From positions 1-64,000 of the forward strand of contig NZ_WOWS01000001.1 of assembly GCF_009741275.1 (NCBI RefSeq): a stretch of DNA of 64,000 nucleotides. Direction: 5' to 3'. Source of the DNA: Winogradskyella endarachnes. Lineage in GTDB: Bacteria > Bacteroidota > Bacteroidia > Flavobacteriales > Flavobacteriaceae. Below are positions 29,100-38,490 of the stretch, one piece after another (within the stretch, counting starts at the first letter, position 1; each line of letters opens with the position of its first letter). Below the pieces are notes generated by a model. That model had not been told where the DNA came from. It ran no database searches and saw nothing but the letters and a program-made list of their open reading frames with translations. The position numbers were made by a program, and so were the translations under genes.

Positions 29100-30011
29100 C
29101 TACACTACTATTGAAGCTCCATTAGAGCCTACTTGTTTGCCATGGCTAAAGTAAAAATCTACTTTACCTAAGTATAAGCCGTAACACCCTACCTGATTCA
29201 CTAATACATTCTTGCCTACGCTATTTGTTTCTATTGTAGGTTCGGGTAAAAATGTATGTGTATGGCCACCTATTATTAGATCTATATCCTTTGTTGCTCT
29301 AGCGAGCTTAATATCGCTAACCTTGTCTGGTTTATTTTTATATTCATATCCTATATGAGAAAGACATATAATTAAATCACATTTTTCATCTTCTTTTAGA
29401 ATTCTAGACATGTCTTGAGCTTTTTCAATTGGGTTGTGATAAACCGTTTCTTTGTACATGTTTTTATCTACTAAACCTTCTAATTTAATACCTAATCCAA
29501 ATATGCCTATTTTAATACCGTCTTTTATAATGATTTTGTAAGGTTTAACATGTGTGTCCATTACTGTCTTAGAGAAATCATAATTGGCAGAAACAAACTC
29601 AAAATCAGCGTGTGGAATTTGCGCATATAGTCCGTCAATACCATTATCAAAATCGTGATTACCTATAGTTGCAACATCGTATTTAAGCATGCTCATTAGT
29701 TTAAATTCTAATTCGCCACCATAATAATTAAAATATGGTGTGCCCTGAAAAATATCACCTGCATCCAATAACAGGGTATTAGGATTTTCTTGTCTAATCG
29801 CTTCCACTAAAGTGGCACGCCTAGCAACACCACCTTTATTGGCATTTCTACCATCTTCTGGTCCAAAAGGATCTATATGGCTATGCACATCATTGGTGTG
29901 TAAAATAGTTATTTTCTTTGCTTTAGAGCCAAAAGATTGTAAGCTAAGTCCACCAATACCTGCTAAAACTGTTGCAGCTGTAGATTTTTGTATAAATTGT
30001 CTTCTTTTCAT
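29100..30011 (-). CDS. Metallophosphatase, N-terminal half of a 5'-nucleotidase
   Basis: The 303-residue protein begins with a twin-arginine-like signal (KRRQFIQKSTAATVLAG) and carries the metallophosphoesterase motifs of 5'-nucleotidases: TILHTNDVHSH, LDAGDIFQGTPYFNYYGG, IGNHDFDNG, LSHIGYEYK and GGHTHTFLPEP. It lacks the C-terminal nucleotide-binding domain, which is encoded by the gene directly before it (4-base gap). The two products together make up the usual bimodular enzyme that removes phosphate from nucleotides in the periplasm. Confidence 0.9.
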   Translation of the reverse strand: MKRRQFIQKSTAATVLAGIGGLSLQSFGSKAKKITILHTNDVHSHIDPFGPEDGRNANKGGVARRATLVEAIRQENPNTLLLDAGDIFQGTPYFNYYGGELEFKLMSMLKYDVATIGNHDFDNGIDGLYAQIPHADFEFVSANYDFSKTVMDTHVKPYKIIIKDGIKIGIFGLGIKLEGLVDKNMYKETVYHNPIEKAQDMSRILKEDEKCDLIICLSHIGYEYKNKPDKVSDIKLARATKDIDLIIGGHTHTFLPEPTIETNSVGKNVLVNQVGCYGLYLGKVDFYFSHGKQVGSNGASIVV

Positions 30012-30015
30012 GTTT

Positions 30016-30774
30016 TTAATCGTTAAGCTGAATAAATCGGTTGTCTTGTTTAGGGTTTAAAGTGTCCTTCTTTTTAAAATTATCTATTAAGACATCTCTT
30101 ATTTTATAATTTAGAACATGTAGTCCTTCATTTTTACTAAAAAAAACCATCCCGTCACCTCCATTGTATAGGTAGTCATTTGTGGCTACATTATAAGTTT
30201 TAGAAGTATCTATAGGTTCGCCATGTATTGTTGCAGAAATAATGTTACCATCTTTACCTAAAGTTAACTGTAATTGTTTAGAAACAGGATGTGCGCGTTT
30301 TGCTTTAGATAAATATTGCATCATTTCGTTAACCTGTTCACCTTTTAATTCTGCTACAACTACAGAGTTTTCAAAAGGCATAATTTCATAAGCAGTTCTC
30401 GTGGTTACATTTCCTTGAGATAAGATAGAGCGAATACCACCATGATTAAGTAAAACAAAGTCGATATCTTTGCCTGTTCGTTTATTAAAAACAGGGTTGC
30501 TTTCACTAAAAACGGCATCTGCCATTAAATTACCAATTGCTGTATTGTATTGTCCATCTCTTTTGGTATATGTTTGAGAAGCATAAGAGATAACATTCTC
30601 CATGTCTTTATTAACGTGTTCTCTATATGGTTTAATAAAAGCGTCAACAGCTTCATTAGGCTTTAGGTCTTGGTCTATATTGAGTCGTTTACCTTCAATT
30701 TTTGATATTTTTGGTGATGCACATGTAAAAATGAGCAACAAAAGACAAAGTTTTAATGTGTGTTTAATAGTCAT
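30016..30774 (-). CDS. 5'-nucleotidase C-terminal domain lipoprotein
   Basis: The 252-residue protein has a lipoprotein signal (LLLLIFTCASPK, Cys at about residue 17) and the 5'-nucleotidase C-terminal domain with AIGNLMADAVF, NHGGIRSILSQGNVTTR, MPFENSVVVAELKGEQV and YNVATNDYLYNGGDGM. It has no metallophosphatase domain. I chose ATG 30774; a longer frame to 30861 would overlap the divergent gene and lacks a sensible signal. It lies upstream of the catalytic half, the reverse of the domain order in the fused enzyme. Confidence 0.9.
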   Translation of the reverse strand: MTIKHTLKLCLLLLIFTCASPKISKIEGKRLNIDQDLKPNEAVDAFIKPYREHVNKDMENVISYASQTYTKRDGQYNTAIGNLMADAVFSESNPVFNKRTGKDIDFVLLNHGGIRSILSQGNVTTRTAYEIMPFENSVVVAELKGEQVNEMMQYLSKAKRAHPVSKQLQLTLGKDGNIISATIHGEPIDTSKTYNVATNDYLYNGGDGMVFFSKNEGLHVLNYKIRDVLIDNFKKKDTLNPKQDNRFIQLND

Positions 30775-30819
30775 TGAATAACTTCTGTAAAGTTTATAAT
30801 AAAATGTGAGTGCTTTTAT

Positions 30820-30827
30820 TAAATTTG
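30820..30827 (+). promoter_or_regulatory. -7 promoter element of the DUF6913-dapA operon
   Basis: TAAATTTG is a perfect TAnnTTTG match 18 bases before the ATG at 30846. It lies in the short region between the divergent lipoprotein gene and DUF6913. Confidence 0.55.
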
Positions 30828-30845
30828 CACAAAGGCTAAAGATAA

Positions 30846-31364
30846 ATGATTTTAAAAGCATTTAAAGAAAAATCAAATCGAAAATATGTCAACAAATTGT
30901 TGGCAGAACGTAAACCTACTGTGAATAATGAAAAAATTAAGACAGTAGCTGTGCTTTTAAATGCAAGTGAGTTTCATGAGTTTGAGGTGTTTAGAGTTTA
31001 TTTTAAGTCATTAGGTTTAACTTCTCCAAAGCACAAAATAGTAGCATTTACAATGGATGATAAATTAGAGCATAACCAATGGAATGCCCATTATAGTCCT
31101 AAAGATTTTGGTTGGAAGGGTAAGATTAAAAATCCGGATTTAGAAGATTTTATAAATGAACCATTTGATATGATGATTTGTTTTTATAAAAATTCGGTTT
31201 TACAAATAGATCAAATTGCTGCAGCATCTAAAGCCCTTTTTAAAGTAGGAATATCTAATGTAGATGAAAGAATTTACGATTTAATAATTGATGTAGAATT
31301 AAAGGATATCAATATTTTTAAACAAGAACTGAAGAAATATTTAAACATACTAAAAAAATTATAA
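30846..31364 (+). CDS. DUF6913 domain-containing protein
   Basis: The 172-residue cytoplasmic protein has no signal peptide. It has a basic N-terminus (KEKSNRKYVNKLLAERK), an alternating alpha/beta pattern, and the conserved stretches AVLLNASEFHEFEVFRVYF and INEPFDMMICFYKN. This matches the DUF6913 family of Flavobacteriaceae, often found beside dapA. Its stop overlaps the dapA start by one base, so translation is coupled. The function is unknown; a link to lysine or cell-wall precursor synthesis is only suggested by position. Confidence 0.78.
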   Translation: MILKAFKEKSNRKYVNKLLAERKPTVNNEKIKTVAVLLNASEFHEFEVFRVYFKSLGLTSPKHKIVAFTMDDKLEHNQWNAHYSPKDFGWKGKIKNPDLEDFINEPFDMMICFYKNSVLQIDQIAAASKALFKVGISNVDERIYDLIIDVELKDINIFKQELKKYLNILKKL

Positions 31365-32248
31365 TGACCAAGTTTATAGGGACTGGTGTAGCATTAATAA
31401 CACCATTTAACGCAGATTTAAGTATCGATTTTGATGCTTTAGAGCGTCTTGTTGAATATAATATAGAAAATGGAACTGATTATTTGGTAATTAGTGGTAC
31501 TACTGGCGAGAGTGTTACCGTTACTGCAGATGAAAAAACGGAACTGATTGCTTTTATATCTAAAGTGAATAATGGAAGATTACCTTTAGTATTAGGTATT
31601 GGAGGAAATAATACTGCTAGCGTTATAAATGAAATAAAGAACACCGATTTTACTAGCATTGATGGTATACTGTCAGTTTCACCTTATTATAGTAAACCAA
31701 CGCAAGAAGGCATATATCAGCATTTTAAAGCTATAGCTGAGGTATCTCCAAAACCAATAATATTGTATAATGTTCCTGGTAGAACATCGTCTAACATGGC
31801 TCCAGAAACAACCCTAAGACTTGCTAAAGATTTTGATAACATTGTAGCTGTAAAAGAAGCAGGTAATAATGTACATCAATATTTAGAGTTATTAAGGACA
31901 AAACCAAAAGACTTTTTAGTATTATCTGGTGATGACGATTTAGCCTTAGGCGTTGCACTAGCAGGTGGCTCTGGTGTAATATCTGTAATAGGGCAGGCCT
32001 TACCAAAAGAATTTTCAGAAATGATACGTCTTGGTATAGCCCGTAAAGCCAAAGAAGCTTATGATATTCATTTTAAATTAATGCCAATTACAGCGATGAT
32101 TTTTTCTGAAAATAACCCGTCTGGAATAAAAGCAGTTTTAGAAGGTTTAAATATTTCAAAATCTCATGTGCGTTTGCCATTAGTAGAAGCAACAGAAGGT
32201 TTAAAAACAAGCATTAAAAATGAATTAAAAGCATTAGGTAAAAGTTAA
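31364..32248 (+). CDS. dapA: 4-hydroxy-tetrahydrodipicolinate synthase
   Basis: DapA condenses pyruvate with aspartate semialdehyde in the diaminopimelate and lysine pathway. The 294-residue protein is a TIM barrel with GTGVALITPFNADLSID, the substrate loop ISGTTGESVTV, the catalytic Tyr in ILYNVPGRTSSNM, and the Schiff-base Lys in IVAVKEAGNN. The end GIKAVLEGLNI is also typical. Length is normal. It shares one base with the DUF6913 stop. Confidence 0.97.
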   Translation: MTKFIGTGVALITPFNADLSIDFDALERLVEYNIENGTDYLVISGTTGESVTVTADEKTELIAFISKVNNGRLPLVLGIGGNNTASVINEIKNTDFTSIDGILSVSPYYSKPTQEGIYQHFKAIAEVSPKPIILYNVPGRTSSNMAPETTLRLAKDFDNIVAVKEAGNNVHQYLELLRTKPKDFLVLSGDDDLALGVALAGGSGVISVIGQALPKEFSEMIRLGIARKAKEAYDIHFKLMPITAMIFSENNPSGIKAVLEGLNISKSHVRLPLVEATEGLKTSIKNELKALGKS

Positions 32249-32304
32249 ACTTTATATAAATAACATTTTAGCCTATAAACAACGTTTAATTTAGCTAATA
32301 ATAA

Positions 32305-32339
32305 TTGTTTTTAAATTCCGTTAATAATGTTTACTTTTG
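32305..32339 (+). promoter_or_regulatory. Promoter of the bamD operon
   Basis: TTG (32305-32307), a 24-base spacer and TACTTTTG (32332-32339) closely match the flavobacterial pattern; the spacer is one base longer than the usual range. The -7 element ends 17 bases before the bamD ATG at 32357, and it overlaps an in-frame ATG at 32327, ruling that out as the real start. Confidence 0.6.
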
Positions 32340-32356
32340 CATCCTGTTTAAAATTT

Positions 32357-33157
32357 ATGAAGAAAGGTTTATACATACTCTTATTAAGTGTCTTATTTAT
32401 TTCTTGTAGTGATTTTCAGAAAACATTAAAGTCTGAAGATACTGCTGCGAAGTATGAAATGGCAGAAGAACTATACGACGCTGGAAAATGGGCAAAATCA
32501 TATAGATTGTTGGATCAAATTCTTCAGAAATATAGAGGAAAACCGCAAGCAGAAAAGCTTACATTTATGCATGCCATGTGTTCTTATAACCTAGGTGATT
32601 ACTACATTGCTAGTTATCATTTATCAAAGTTTACAGATATTTATCCTCAAAGTGAAAAAACGGAACAAGCTTCTTTTTTGTCTGCTAAAGGGTATTATCA
32701 TAACTCACCAGTATATTCTAAAGAGCAAAAGGAAACTGTAGAAGCCATTGAGAAATTACAATTGTTTGTAAATGCATATCCTAATTCACAATATTTAGAA
32801 GAAGCTAACACTTTAGTAAAAGAATTAGATTTTAAATTAGAAAAAAAGGCTTTTGAAATTGCAAAACAATATGATTTAATCAGGGATTTTAAAGCTTCAA
32901 TTAAATCATTCAATAACTTTTTATTAGAGTTTCCTGGTACGTCTTTAAGAAGTGAGGCCTACTACTACAGATTAGATGCTGCCTATAATTTAGCCATTTT
33001 AAGTGTAGATTATTTAAAAGAAGAACGAATTAATGAAGCTATAGAATATTATAACACATTGAAGAAAACATATCCTAATTATGAAAATTTAGAGAGTGCT
33101 ACTTTAATGTATGAAAAATTACAAGAAGAATTAAAGATATTAACGACTAAAAGTTAA
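32357..33157 (+). CDS. bamD: Outer membrane protein assembly factor BamD
   Basis: BamD is a lipoprotein of the BAM complex that inserts beta-barrel proteins. The 266-residue protein has a lipoprotein signal (LLLSVLFISCSDFQK, Cys at about residue 17) and five TPR-like helical pairs, for example AEELYDAGKWAKSYRLLDQI, YYIASYHLSKFTDIYPQSE and FVNAYPNSQYLEEAN. I chose ATG 32357 because the earlier in-frame ATG falls in the promoter. It leads the run bamD, rpoZ, coaBC, DUF4835, possibly also recN and fabI. Confidence 0.95.
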   Translation: MKKGLYILLLSVLFISCSDFQKTLKSEDTAAKYEMAEELYDAGKWAKSYRLLDQILQKYRGKPQAEKLTFMHAMCSYNLGDYYIASYHLSKFTDIYPQSEKTEQASFLSAKGYYHNSPVYSKEQKETVEAIEKLQLFVNAYPNSQYLEEANTLVKELDFKLEKKAFEIAKQYDLIRDFKASIKSFNNFLLEFPGTSLRSEAYYYRLDAAYNLAILSVDYLKEERINEAIEYYNTLKKTYPNYENLESATLMYEKLQEELKILTTKS

Positions 33158-33168
33158 AACATTATATA

Positions 33169-33498
33169 ATGATGGATTTAAAAAAAACAGATGCACCAGT
33201 AAGTACTGTAACTTACAACAGAAATGAATTAGATGCTCCAACAGATAATATATATGAAGCAATTTCTGTTATAGCTAAACGTGCAGAACAAATTAATACA
33301 GATATTAGACGTGAGTTAATAGACAAACTAGAAGAGTTTGCAACATATAACGATAGTTTAGAAGAGATTTTTGAAAACAAAGAACAAATTGAAGTTTCTA
33401 AGTTTTACGAAAAATTACCTAAGCCACACGCTTTAGCGGTAAAAGAGTGGTTAGATGATAAAATCTATCATAGAAATACTGACGATTCTCAGTCGTAA
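33169..33498 (+). CDS. rpoZ: DNA-directed RNA polymerase omega subunit
   Basis: Omega helps assemble and stabilise RNA polymerase. This 109-residue protein is the diverged Bacteroidota version (RpoZ/Rpb6 family), with the conserved DNIYEAISVIAKRAEQIN, RRELIDKLEEFATYNDS and FYEKLPKPHALAVKEWL. Two ATG codons lie in a row at 33169 and 33172; the second gives the MDLKK start seen in homologues. It stands 11 bases after bamD and 3 bases before coaBC. Confidence 0.9.
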   Translation: MMDLKKTDAPVSTVTYNRNELDAPTDNIYEAISVIAKRAEQINTDIRRELIDKLEEFATYNDSLEEIFENKEQIEVSKFYEKLPKPHALAVKEWLDDKIYHRNTDDSQS

Positions 33499-33501
33499 TA
33501 A

Positions 33502-34713
33502 ATGTCTATTTTAAAAGACAAAAATATTCTTTTAGGCATTACCGCAGGTATTGCCGCCTATAAATCTGCTAGTTTAGTAAGATTATTCATAAAAGCAGGT
33601 GCCAACGTGAAGGTCGTTATGACACCTGCTTCTAAGGATTTTGTAACACCCCTCACACTTTCTACTTTATCTAAAAACCCAGTTTATTCTTCATTTGTAG
33701 ATGAAGATGATGACAATGAGGTATGGAACAATCATGTAGATTTAGGATTATGGGCTGACCTTATGGTTGTTGCACCTGCAACCGCCAATACTATGGCAAA
33801 AATGGCGAATGGTGTTTGCGATAACCTTTTATTAGCTGTATATCTCTCTGCAAAATGTTCTGTATATTTTGCGCCTGCAATGGACTTGGATATGTATAAA
33901 CACGAAACAACTCAAGTCTCATTTAATAAATTAACATCTTTTGGAAACAAACTAATACCTGCAGGAACAGGAGAACTTGCTAGTGGTTTAGTAGGAGAAG
34001 GGCGTATGGCAGAGCCAGAAGATATTGTGTCTTTTATAGAAAAAGATATATTAGATCAATTGCCATTAAGAGGGAAACGCGTATTGATTACAGCTGGCCC
34101 AACTTATGAAGCTATAGACCCAGTACGTTTTATAGGTAACCATTCTAGTGGTAAAATGGGATTTGAAATAGCCAAGGCAGCTTCAAACTTAGGTGCTGAG
34201 GTGATTTTGGTTACAGGTCCAACACATCAAACGGTTACAAGTAGTTTCATAACTGTTAAACACGTTGTTAGTGCAGAAGATATGTATAATGAAGTGCATA
34301 AACATTTTGCAATTAGTGATATTGCTATACTTTCTGCTGCGGTAGCTGATTATAAGCCAAAGAATGTTGCTAGTGAGAAAATAAAAAAGAAAGATTCTAC
34401 GTTTACTATAGAGTTAGAAAAGACAAAGGATATATTAAAATCTCTTGGAGAGATTAAAGAAAAACAATATTTAGTTGGTTTTGCGTTAGAAACTAATAAC
34501 GAGTTAGAGCATGCTCAAGGAAAATTAAAATCTAAAAATTTAGACCTAATTGTTTTAAATTCGTTACGAGATAAAGGTGCTGGTTTTGGAGTATCAACAA
34601 ATAAAGTTACATTTATAACATCTGCTAACCTTATTATTGAAAATGAATTAAAATCTAAGGCAGATGTGGCTAAAGATTTAATGCAACATATATTAAAACA
34701 AACTCATGCGTAA
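33502..34713 (+). CDS. coaBC: Bifunctional phosphopantothenoylcysteine decarboxylase/synthase
   Basis: CoaBC performs two steps of coenzyme A synthesis. The 403-residue protein has an N-terminal FMN-dependent decarboxylase domain (about 1-185; GITAGIAAYKSASLVRLF, VAPATANTMAKMANGVCDN and PAMDLDMY) and a C-terminal CTP-dependent ligase domain (about 190-400; ITAGPTYEAIDPVRFIGNHS, SAAVADYKPK and FALETNN). Length is standard. It overlaps the next gene by 8 bases. coaE, the last step of the pathway, lies about 10 kb downstream in this window. Confidence 0.96.
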   Translation: MSILKDKNILLGITAGIAAYKSASLVRLFIKAGANVKVVMTPASKDFVTPLTLSTLSKNPVYSSFVDEDDDNEVWNNHVDLGLWADLMVVAPATANTMAKMANGVCDNLLLAVYLSAKCSVYFAPAMDLDMYKHETTQVSFNKLTSFGNKLIPAGTGELASGLVGEGRMAEPEDIVSFIEKDILDQLPLRGKRVLITAGPTYEAIDPVRFIGNHSSGKMGFEIAKAASNLGAEVILVTGPTHQTVTSSFITVKHVVSAEDMYNEVHKHFAISDIAILSAAVADYKPKNVASEKIKKKDSTFTIELEKTKDILKSLGEIKEKQYLVGFALETNNELEHAQGKLKSKNLDLIVLNSLRDKGAGFGVSTNKVTFITSANLIIENELKSKADVAKDLMQHILKQTHA

Positions 34714-35593
34714 AATATTTCTTTTATTTACTTTATTAGCATCAACTATTTCGTTTGCTCAAGAATTAAATTGTTCGGTAAGCGTTATCGCTCAGTTAAC
34801 AGGTAATGAGAATGATTTGGTTTTTAAAACTTTAGAAAAACAATTAACAGAGTTTATAAATAATACAAAGTGGACCAATAAAGTATTTAAACCTAATGAG
34901 CGTATTAATTGTAGTATGCTTATTAATGTTACAGAAAACAATAATGATACGTTTTCGGCTACACTTCAGGTGTCTTCATCACGTCCTGTATTTAATTCTA
35001 CTTATAGTTCTCCTATTTATAACTATAATGACAAGGATTTTAATTTTCAATATTTAGAATTTCAGAATTTAGTATTTAACGAAAATCAGTTCGAATCTAA
35101 TTTAGTCTCCGTTTTATCATTTCATGTGTATATGATTTTAGGTATGGATGCAGATTCATTTGAGTTAAAGGGAGGAGATGATTATTTTAAACAAGCCCAA
35201 ACAATTGCAGGTTATTCTCAGCAACTTAGTGGGCAAGGTTGGAAATTAGAAGATGGATTACAATCTCGTTTTGCTTTAATAGATAATTTAATGTCGCCTT
35301 CGTACAGTGGTATGCGTTCTGCAATGTATAAATATCATATAGAAGGATTAGATATTATGAACGAAAACCAAAAGGAAGGTAAAAACCAAATTATTTTGGT
35401 TTTAGACGAGTTAAAAAAAGTACATTCTGTTAGACCTAACTCGTATTTAATGCGCGTGTTTTTTGATGCTAAAGCAGATGAAATGACTGATATACTTTCT
35501 GGTGGACCAACCTTAAATACTGCTGACGCTATAGACACTTTAAATAGAATTGCGCCAATGTATTCTCAGAAGTGGAGAAATATTAAACGTTAA
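34706..35593 (+). CDS. DUF4835 family exported protein
   Basis: The 295-residue protein has a signal peptide (about 1-18, ending SFAQ) and the DUF4835 core beginning ELNCSVSVIAQ. Other motifs are CSMLINVTENNNDTF, SSRPVFNSTY, FHVYMILGMDADSFELKGGD and YKYHIEGLDIM. This family is restricted to Bacteroidota and typically follows coaBC. Its role is unknown; a periplasmic or outer-membrane location is inferred. It overlaps coaBC by 8 bases, so it belongs to the bamD operon. Confidence 0.88.
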   Translation: MRKIFLLFTLLASTISFAQELNCSVSVIAQLTGNENDLVFKTLEKQLTEFINNTKWTNKVFKPNERINCSMLINVTENNNDTFSATLQVSSSRPVFNSTYSSPIYNYNDKDFNFQYLEFQNLVFNENQFESNLVSVLSFHVYMILGMDADSFELKGGDDYFKQAQTIAGYSQQLSGQGWKLEDGLQSRFALIDNLMSPSYSGMRSAMYKYHIEGLDIMNENQKEGKNQIILVLDELKKVHSVRPNSYLMRVFFDAKADEMTDILSGGPTLNTADAIDTLNRIAPMYSQKWRNIKR

Positions 35594-35681
35594 TACTTTA
35601 ATTAGGAAACCCATTGTTTTAAGAAAATTAAAATTCCTTTTTTATTTTTCTTGTACTTCATAATTATAAATACTTAATCCT

Positions 35682-35689
35682 TAATTTTG
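35682..35689 (+). promoter_or_regulatory. -7 promoter element of recN
   Basis: TAATTTTG is a perfect TAnnTTTG match that ends 20 bases before the recN start. It suggests that recN and fabI can be transcribed apart from the bamD operon. Confidence 0.5.
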
Positions 35690-35709
35690 TCGTATCTAAA
35701 ACTAAGTCG

Positions 35710-37362
35710 TTGTTAACATCACTTTACATAAAAAATTACGCACTTATAGACGAATTAAATGTTTCATTTAATAACGGACTCTCTATTATAACAGGAGAAA
35801 CAGGTGCAGGGAAATCTATATTATTAGGAGGTTTATCTCTTGTTTTAGGAAAACGAGCAGATTTAAGTCAGGTAAAAACAGCTGATCAAAAATGTATAAT
35901 AGAAGCCGTTTTTGATATATCAAATTATGAGCTACAAGCCTTGTTTCAAACGTTAGATTTAGATTATGAAGTGCACACCATAATTAGACGAGAAATTTTA
36001 CCCTCTGGTAAATCTAGAGCCTTTATAAATGATACACCCGTAAACTTAGAAAGTTTAGCTTCTTTAAGTAGTTATTTAATAGACATTCATTCACAACATC
36101 AAACACAACAGCTAACACAAGACGATTACCAATTTAATGTTATTGATGCATTAGCTGATAATAAAGAATATTTACAAGAGTTTTCAAAACGACTGTTAGA
36201 GTATAAAAAACTTCAAAAGGATTTAGATGAATTAAAAGTATCTAAAGCGGAATTAATTAAGGAATACGACTATAATCTCTTTTTATCTAATGAACTCAAT
36301 GAAATCAATTTAGAAAAAATTAATCTTGAAGAATTAGAAGCACAATATGAAGAGCTTAACAATGTAGAAGTGATAGGAGAGAAGTTGAGTAGTGCAAAAT
36401 CAATTTTAAGTTCAGAATCGTTAGGAGTTTCCGATCAAATTAATACGGTTAAACAAGAACTATCTAAAATTACTAGTTTTGGTAAAACCTATGAAACGTT
36501 AAGAGAACGAATTACTAGTATAGGAATTGAAATTGATGATATCTTAACAGAATTAGATGATTTAGAAGAAAATTTATCATCAGATCCAGAAGCATTAGAA
36601 CGTGTGAGCAATACACTTCAAATTATAAATAATTTATTTCAAAAACATTCGGTTAAGGAAATAGAAGACTTAAAAGAAATTAAAAATGACTTGCAGTCTA
36701 AAATTAATAATACCGAAAGTTTAGATGCATCTATACAGCTTAAAGAAGAAGCCATATTAAAGCAAAATGAAAAGTTAAATGAAATTGCAATAAAGATTCA
36801 CAAAAAACGAAAGAAAGTTATTCCTGTATTTGTTTCAAAATTAGAGGCTATTTTATCTGAGCTAGGAATGCCAAATGCTAAATTTAAAGTAGAGCTTGAA
36901 ACGTTAGCGAAATTTACCAAAAAAGGAAAAGATAATTTACAATTTTTGTTTATGGCAAACAAAGGCTCTAGTTTCAATGAGCTAAAAAAATCAGCATCAG
37001 GTGGTGAATTATCTCGTATAATGTTGGCGATTAAATCTATATTGGCAGAGTACATTCAGTTGCCATCCATAATGTTTGATGAAATTGATACAGGTGTTTC
37101 AGGTGAAATTTCAAACAAAATGGGAGAAATTATGAAGAAAATGAGTTGTAAAATGCAAGTCTTCACTATTACACATTTACCTCAAATTGCGGCTAAAGGA
37201 GATGCGCATTATAAAGTTTTTAAAACAGATATAGATAATACTACACATACACAACTTAAAAAGCTTGAAGAAGAAGAGCGCATTTTAGAAATTGCACAAA
37301 TGTTAGGAGGCCTAAATGTTACAGATTCTGCATTGGCACATGCAAAACAATTATTGAATTAA
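35710..37362 (+). CDS. recN: DNA repair protein RecN
   Basis: RecN is an SMC-like ATPase in repair of double-strand breaks. The 550-residue protein has Walker A GETGAGKSILLGG, a long coiled-coil centre (about 150-390) and, near the end, the signature SASGGELSRIMLAIK and Walker B IMFDEIDTGVSGE. The start is TTG at 35710: no ATG lies before the conserved LTSLYIKNYALIDELNV. The gene has its own -7 element and is followed by fabI after 42 bases. Confidence 0.96.
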   Translation: MLTSLYIKNYALIDELNVSFNNGLSIITGETGAGKSILLGGLSLVLGKRADLSQVKTADQKCIIEAVFDISNYELQALFQTLDLDYEVHTIIRREILPSGKSRAFINDTPVNLESLASLSSYLIDIHSQHQTQQLTQDDYQFNVIDALADNKEYLQEFSKRLLEYKKLQKDLDELKVSKAELIKEYDYNLFLSNELNEINLEKINLEELEAQYEELNNVEVIGEKLSSAKSILSSESLGVSDQINTVKQELSKITSFGKTYETLRERITSIGIEIDDILTELDDLEENLSSDPEALERVSNTLQIINNLFQKHSVKEIEDLKEIKNDLQSKINNTESLDASIQLKEEAILKQNEKLNEIAIKIHKKRKKVIPVFVSKLEAILSELGMPNAKFKVELETLAKFTKKGKDNLQFLFMANKGSSFNELKKSASGGELSRIMLAIKSILAEYIQLPSIMFDEIDTGVSGEISNKMGEIMKKMSCKMQVFTITHLPQIAAKGDAHYKVFKTDIDNTTHTQLKKLEEEERILEIAQMLGGLNVTDSALAHAKQLLN

Positions 37363-37404
37363 GTAATTAGTTTAAGAAAAACGAACCAACATAAATAAAA
37401 CAAC

Positions 37405-38223
37405 ATGTCATACAATTTACTAAAAGGAAAACGAGGAATCATATTTGGAGCATTAGATGAAAATTCTATAGCATGGAAAACTGCTATTCGTGCACATGAA
37501 GAAGGAGGTGCATTTGTTTTAACAAATGCGCCAGTTTCTATAAGAATGGGCCAAATAGATCAATTAGCAAAAATTACAGGTTCTGAGGTGATACCTGCAG
37601 ATGCAACATCAGAAGATGATTTAAAAAATCTTGTTGAAAAATCTATGGAGATTTTAGGTGGAAAAATTGATTTTGTTTTACACTCTATAGGTATGTCTAT
37701 TAATGTTAGAAAAGGTAAACATTATACGGATCAAAACTACGCATGGACCCAAAAAGGAACAGATGTTTCAGCGATATCTTTTCATAAAGTAATGCAAACT
37801 TTATACAAGTCAGATGCAATGAATGAATGGGGCAGTATTGTAGCATTAAGCTATATGGCGGCACAACGTGTGTTCCCAGATTATAATGATATGGCAGATA
37901 ACAAAGCCTATTTAGAAAGTGTAGCCCGTAGCTTTGGTTATTTCTTTGGAAGAGATAAAAAAGTTAGGGTTAATACAATTTCTCAATCGCCTACAGCAAC
38001 TACAGCTGGTAGTGGTGTAAAAGGGTTTGATGGTTTTATAGCTTACGCTGAAAAAATGTCGCCATTAGGTAACGCATCTGCAATAGATTGTGCTAATTAT
38101 ACAATTACATTATTCAGTGATTTAACAAAACGTGTAACACTTCAAAACCTATATAACGATGGTGGTTTTAGCAATATGGGAGTGAGCGATGCCGTAATGG
38201 AAGCTTTTATAGATAAGCAGTAG
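37405..38223 (+). CDS. fabI: Enoyl-[acyl-carrier-protein] reductase FabI
   Basis: FabI reduces enoyl-ACP in the last step of each fatty-acid elongation cycle. The 272-residue protein has the NAD-binding start LKGKRGIIFGALDENSIAW, the region FVLHSIGMSINV, and the catalytic pair Tyr160 and Lys167 in FPDYNDMADNKAYLE. Then comes INTISQSP-type sequence followed by TATTAGSGVKGF. It is a short-chain dehydrogenase of normal FabI length. A strong terminator follows. Confidence 0.95.
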   Translation: MSYNLLKGKRGIIFGALDENSIAWKTAIRAHEEGGAFVLTNAPVSIRMGQIDQLAKITGSEVIPADATSEDDLKNLVEKSMEILGGKIDFVLHSIGMSINVRKGKHYTDQNYAWTQKGTDVSAISFHKVMQTLYKSDAMNEWGSIVALSYMAAQRVFPDYNDMADNKAYLESVARSFGYFFGRDKKVRVNTISQSPTATTAGSGVKGFDGFIAYAEKMSPLGNASAIDCANYTITLFSDLTKRVTLQNLYNDGGFSNMGVSDAVMEAFIDKQ

Positions 38224-38248
38224 GAAACTTTTATATTTTATTTTAAAA

Positions 38249-38286
38249 AAAGCCGTTTTTGAATTATACAAAACGGCTTTTTTTTG
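38249..38286 (+). terminator. Intrinsic terminator after fabI
   Basis: AAAGCCGTTTT (38249-38259) and AAAACGGCTTT (38270-38280) form an 11-bp stem around a 10-base loop, and eight or more T residues follow. It ends the fabI transcript. Confidence 0.9.
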
Positions 38287-38490
38287 TTACAATAAATTAC
38301 CGATTTTGTAACATTATAGTATAACAAGTTAAGTAAAGTAATATAAAAAGTTAAGTCTGGATTATTAAATTTTAAAATTTATGTTTCTTGACGAGTTATT
38401 TTACATTTCAACGATTCAAAAGTTAAACCTTATCTTCTTCTAAAGAATTAACATATTTTTAGAAAATTACTAACTTTTAATCCATTTTTT

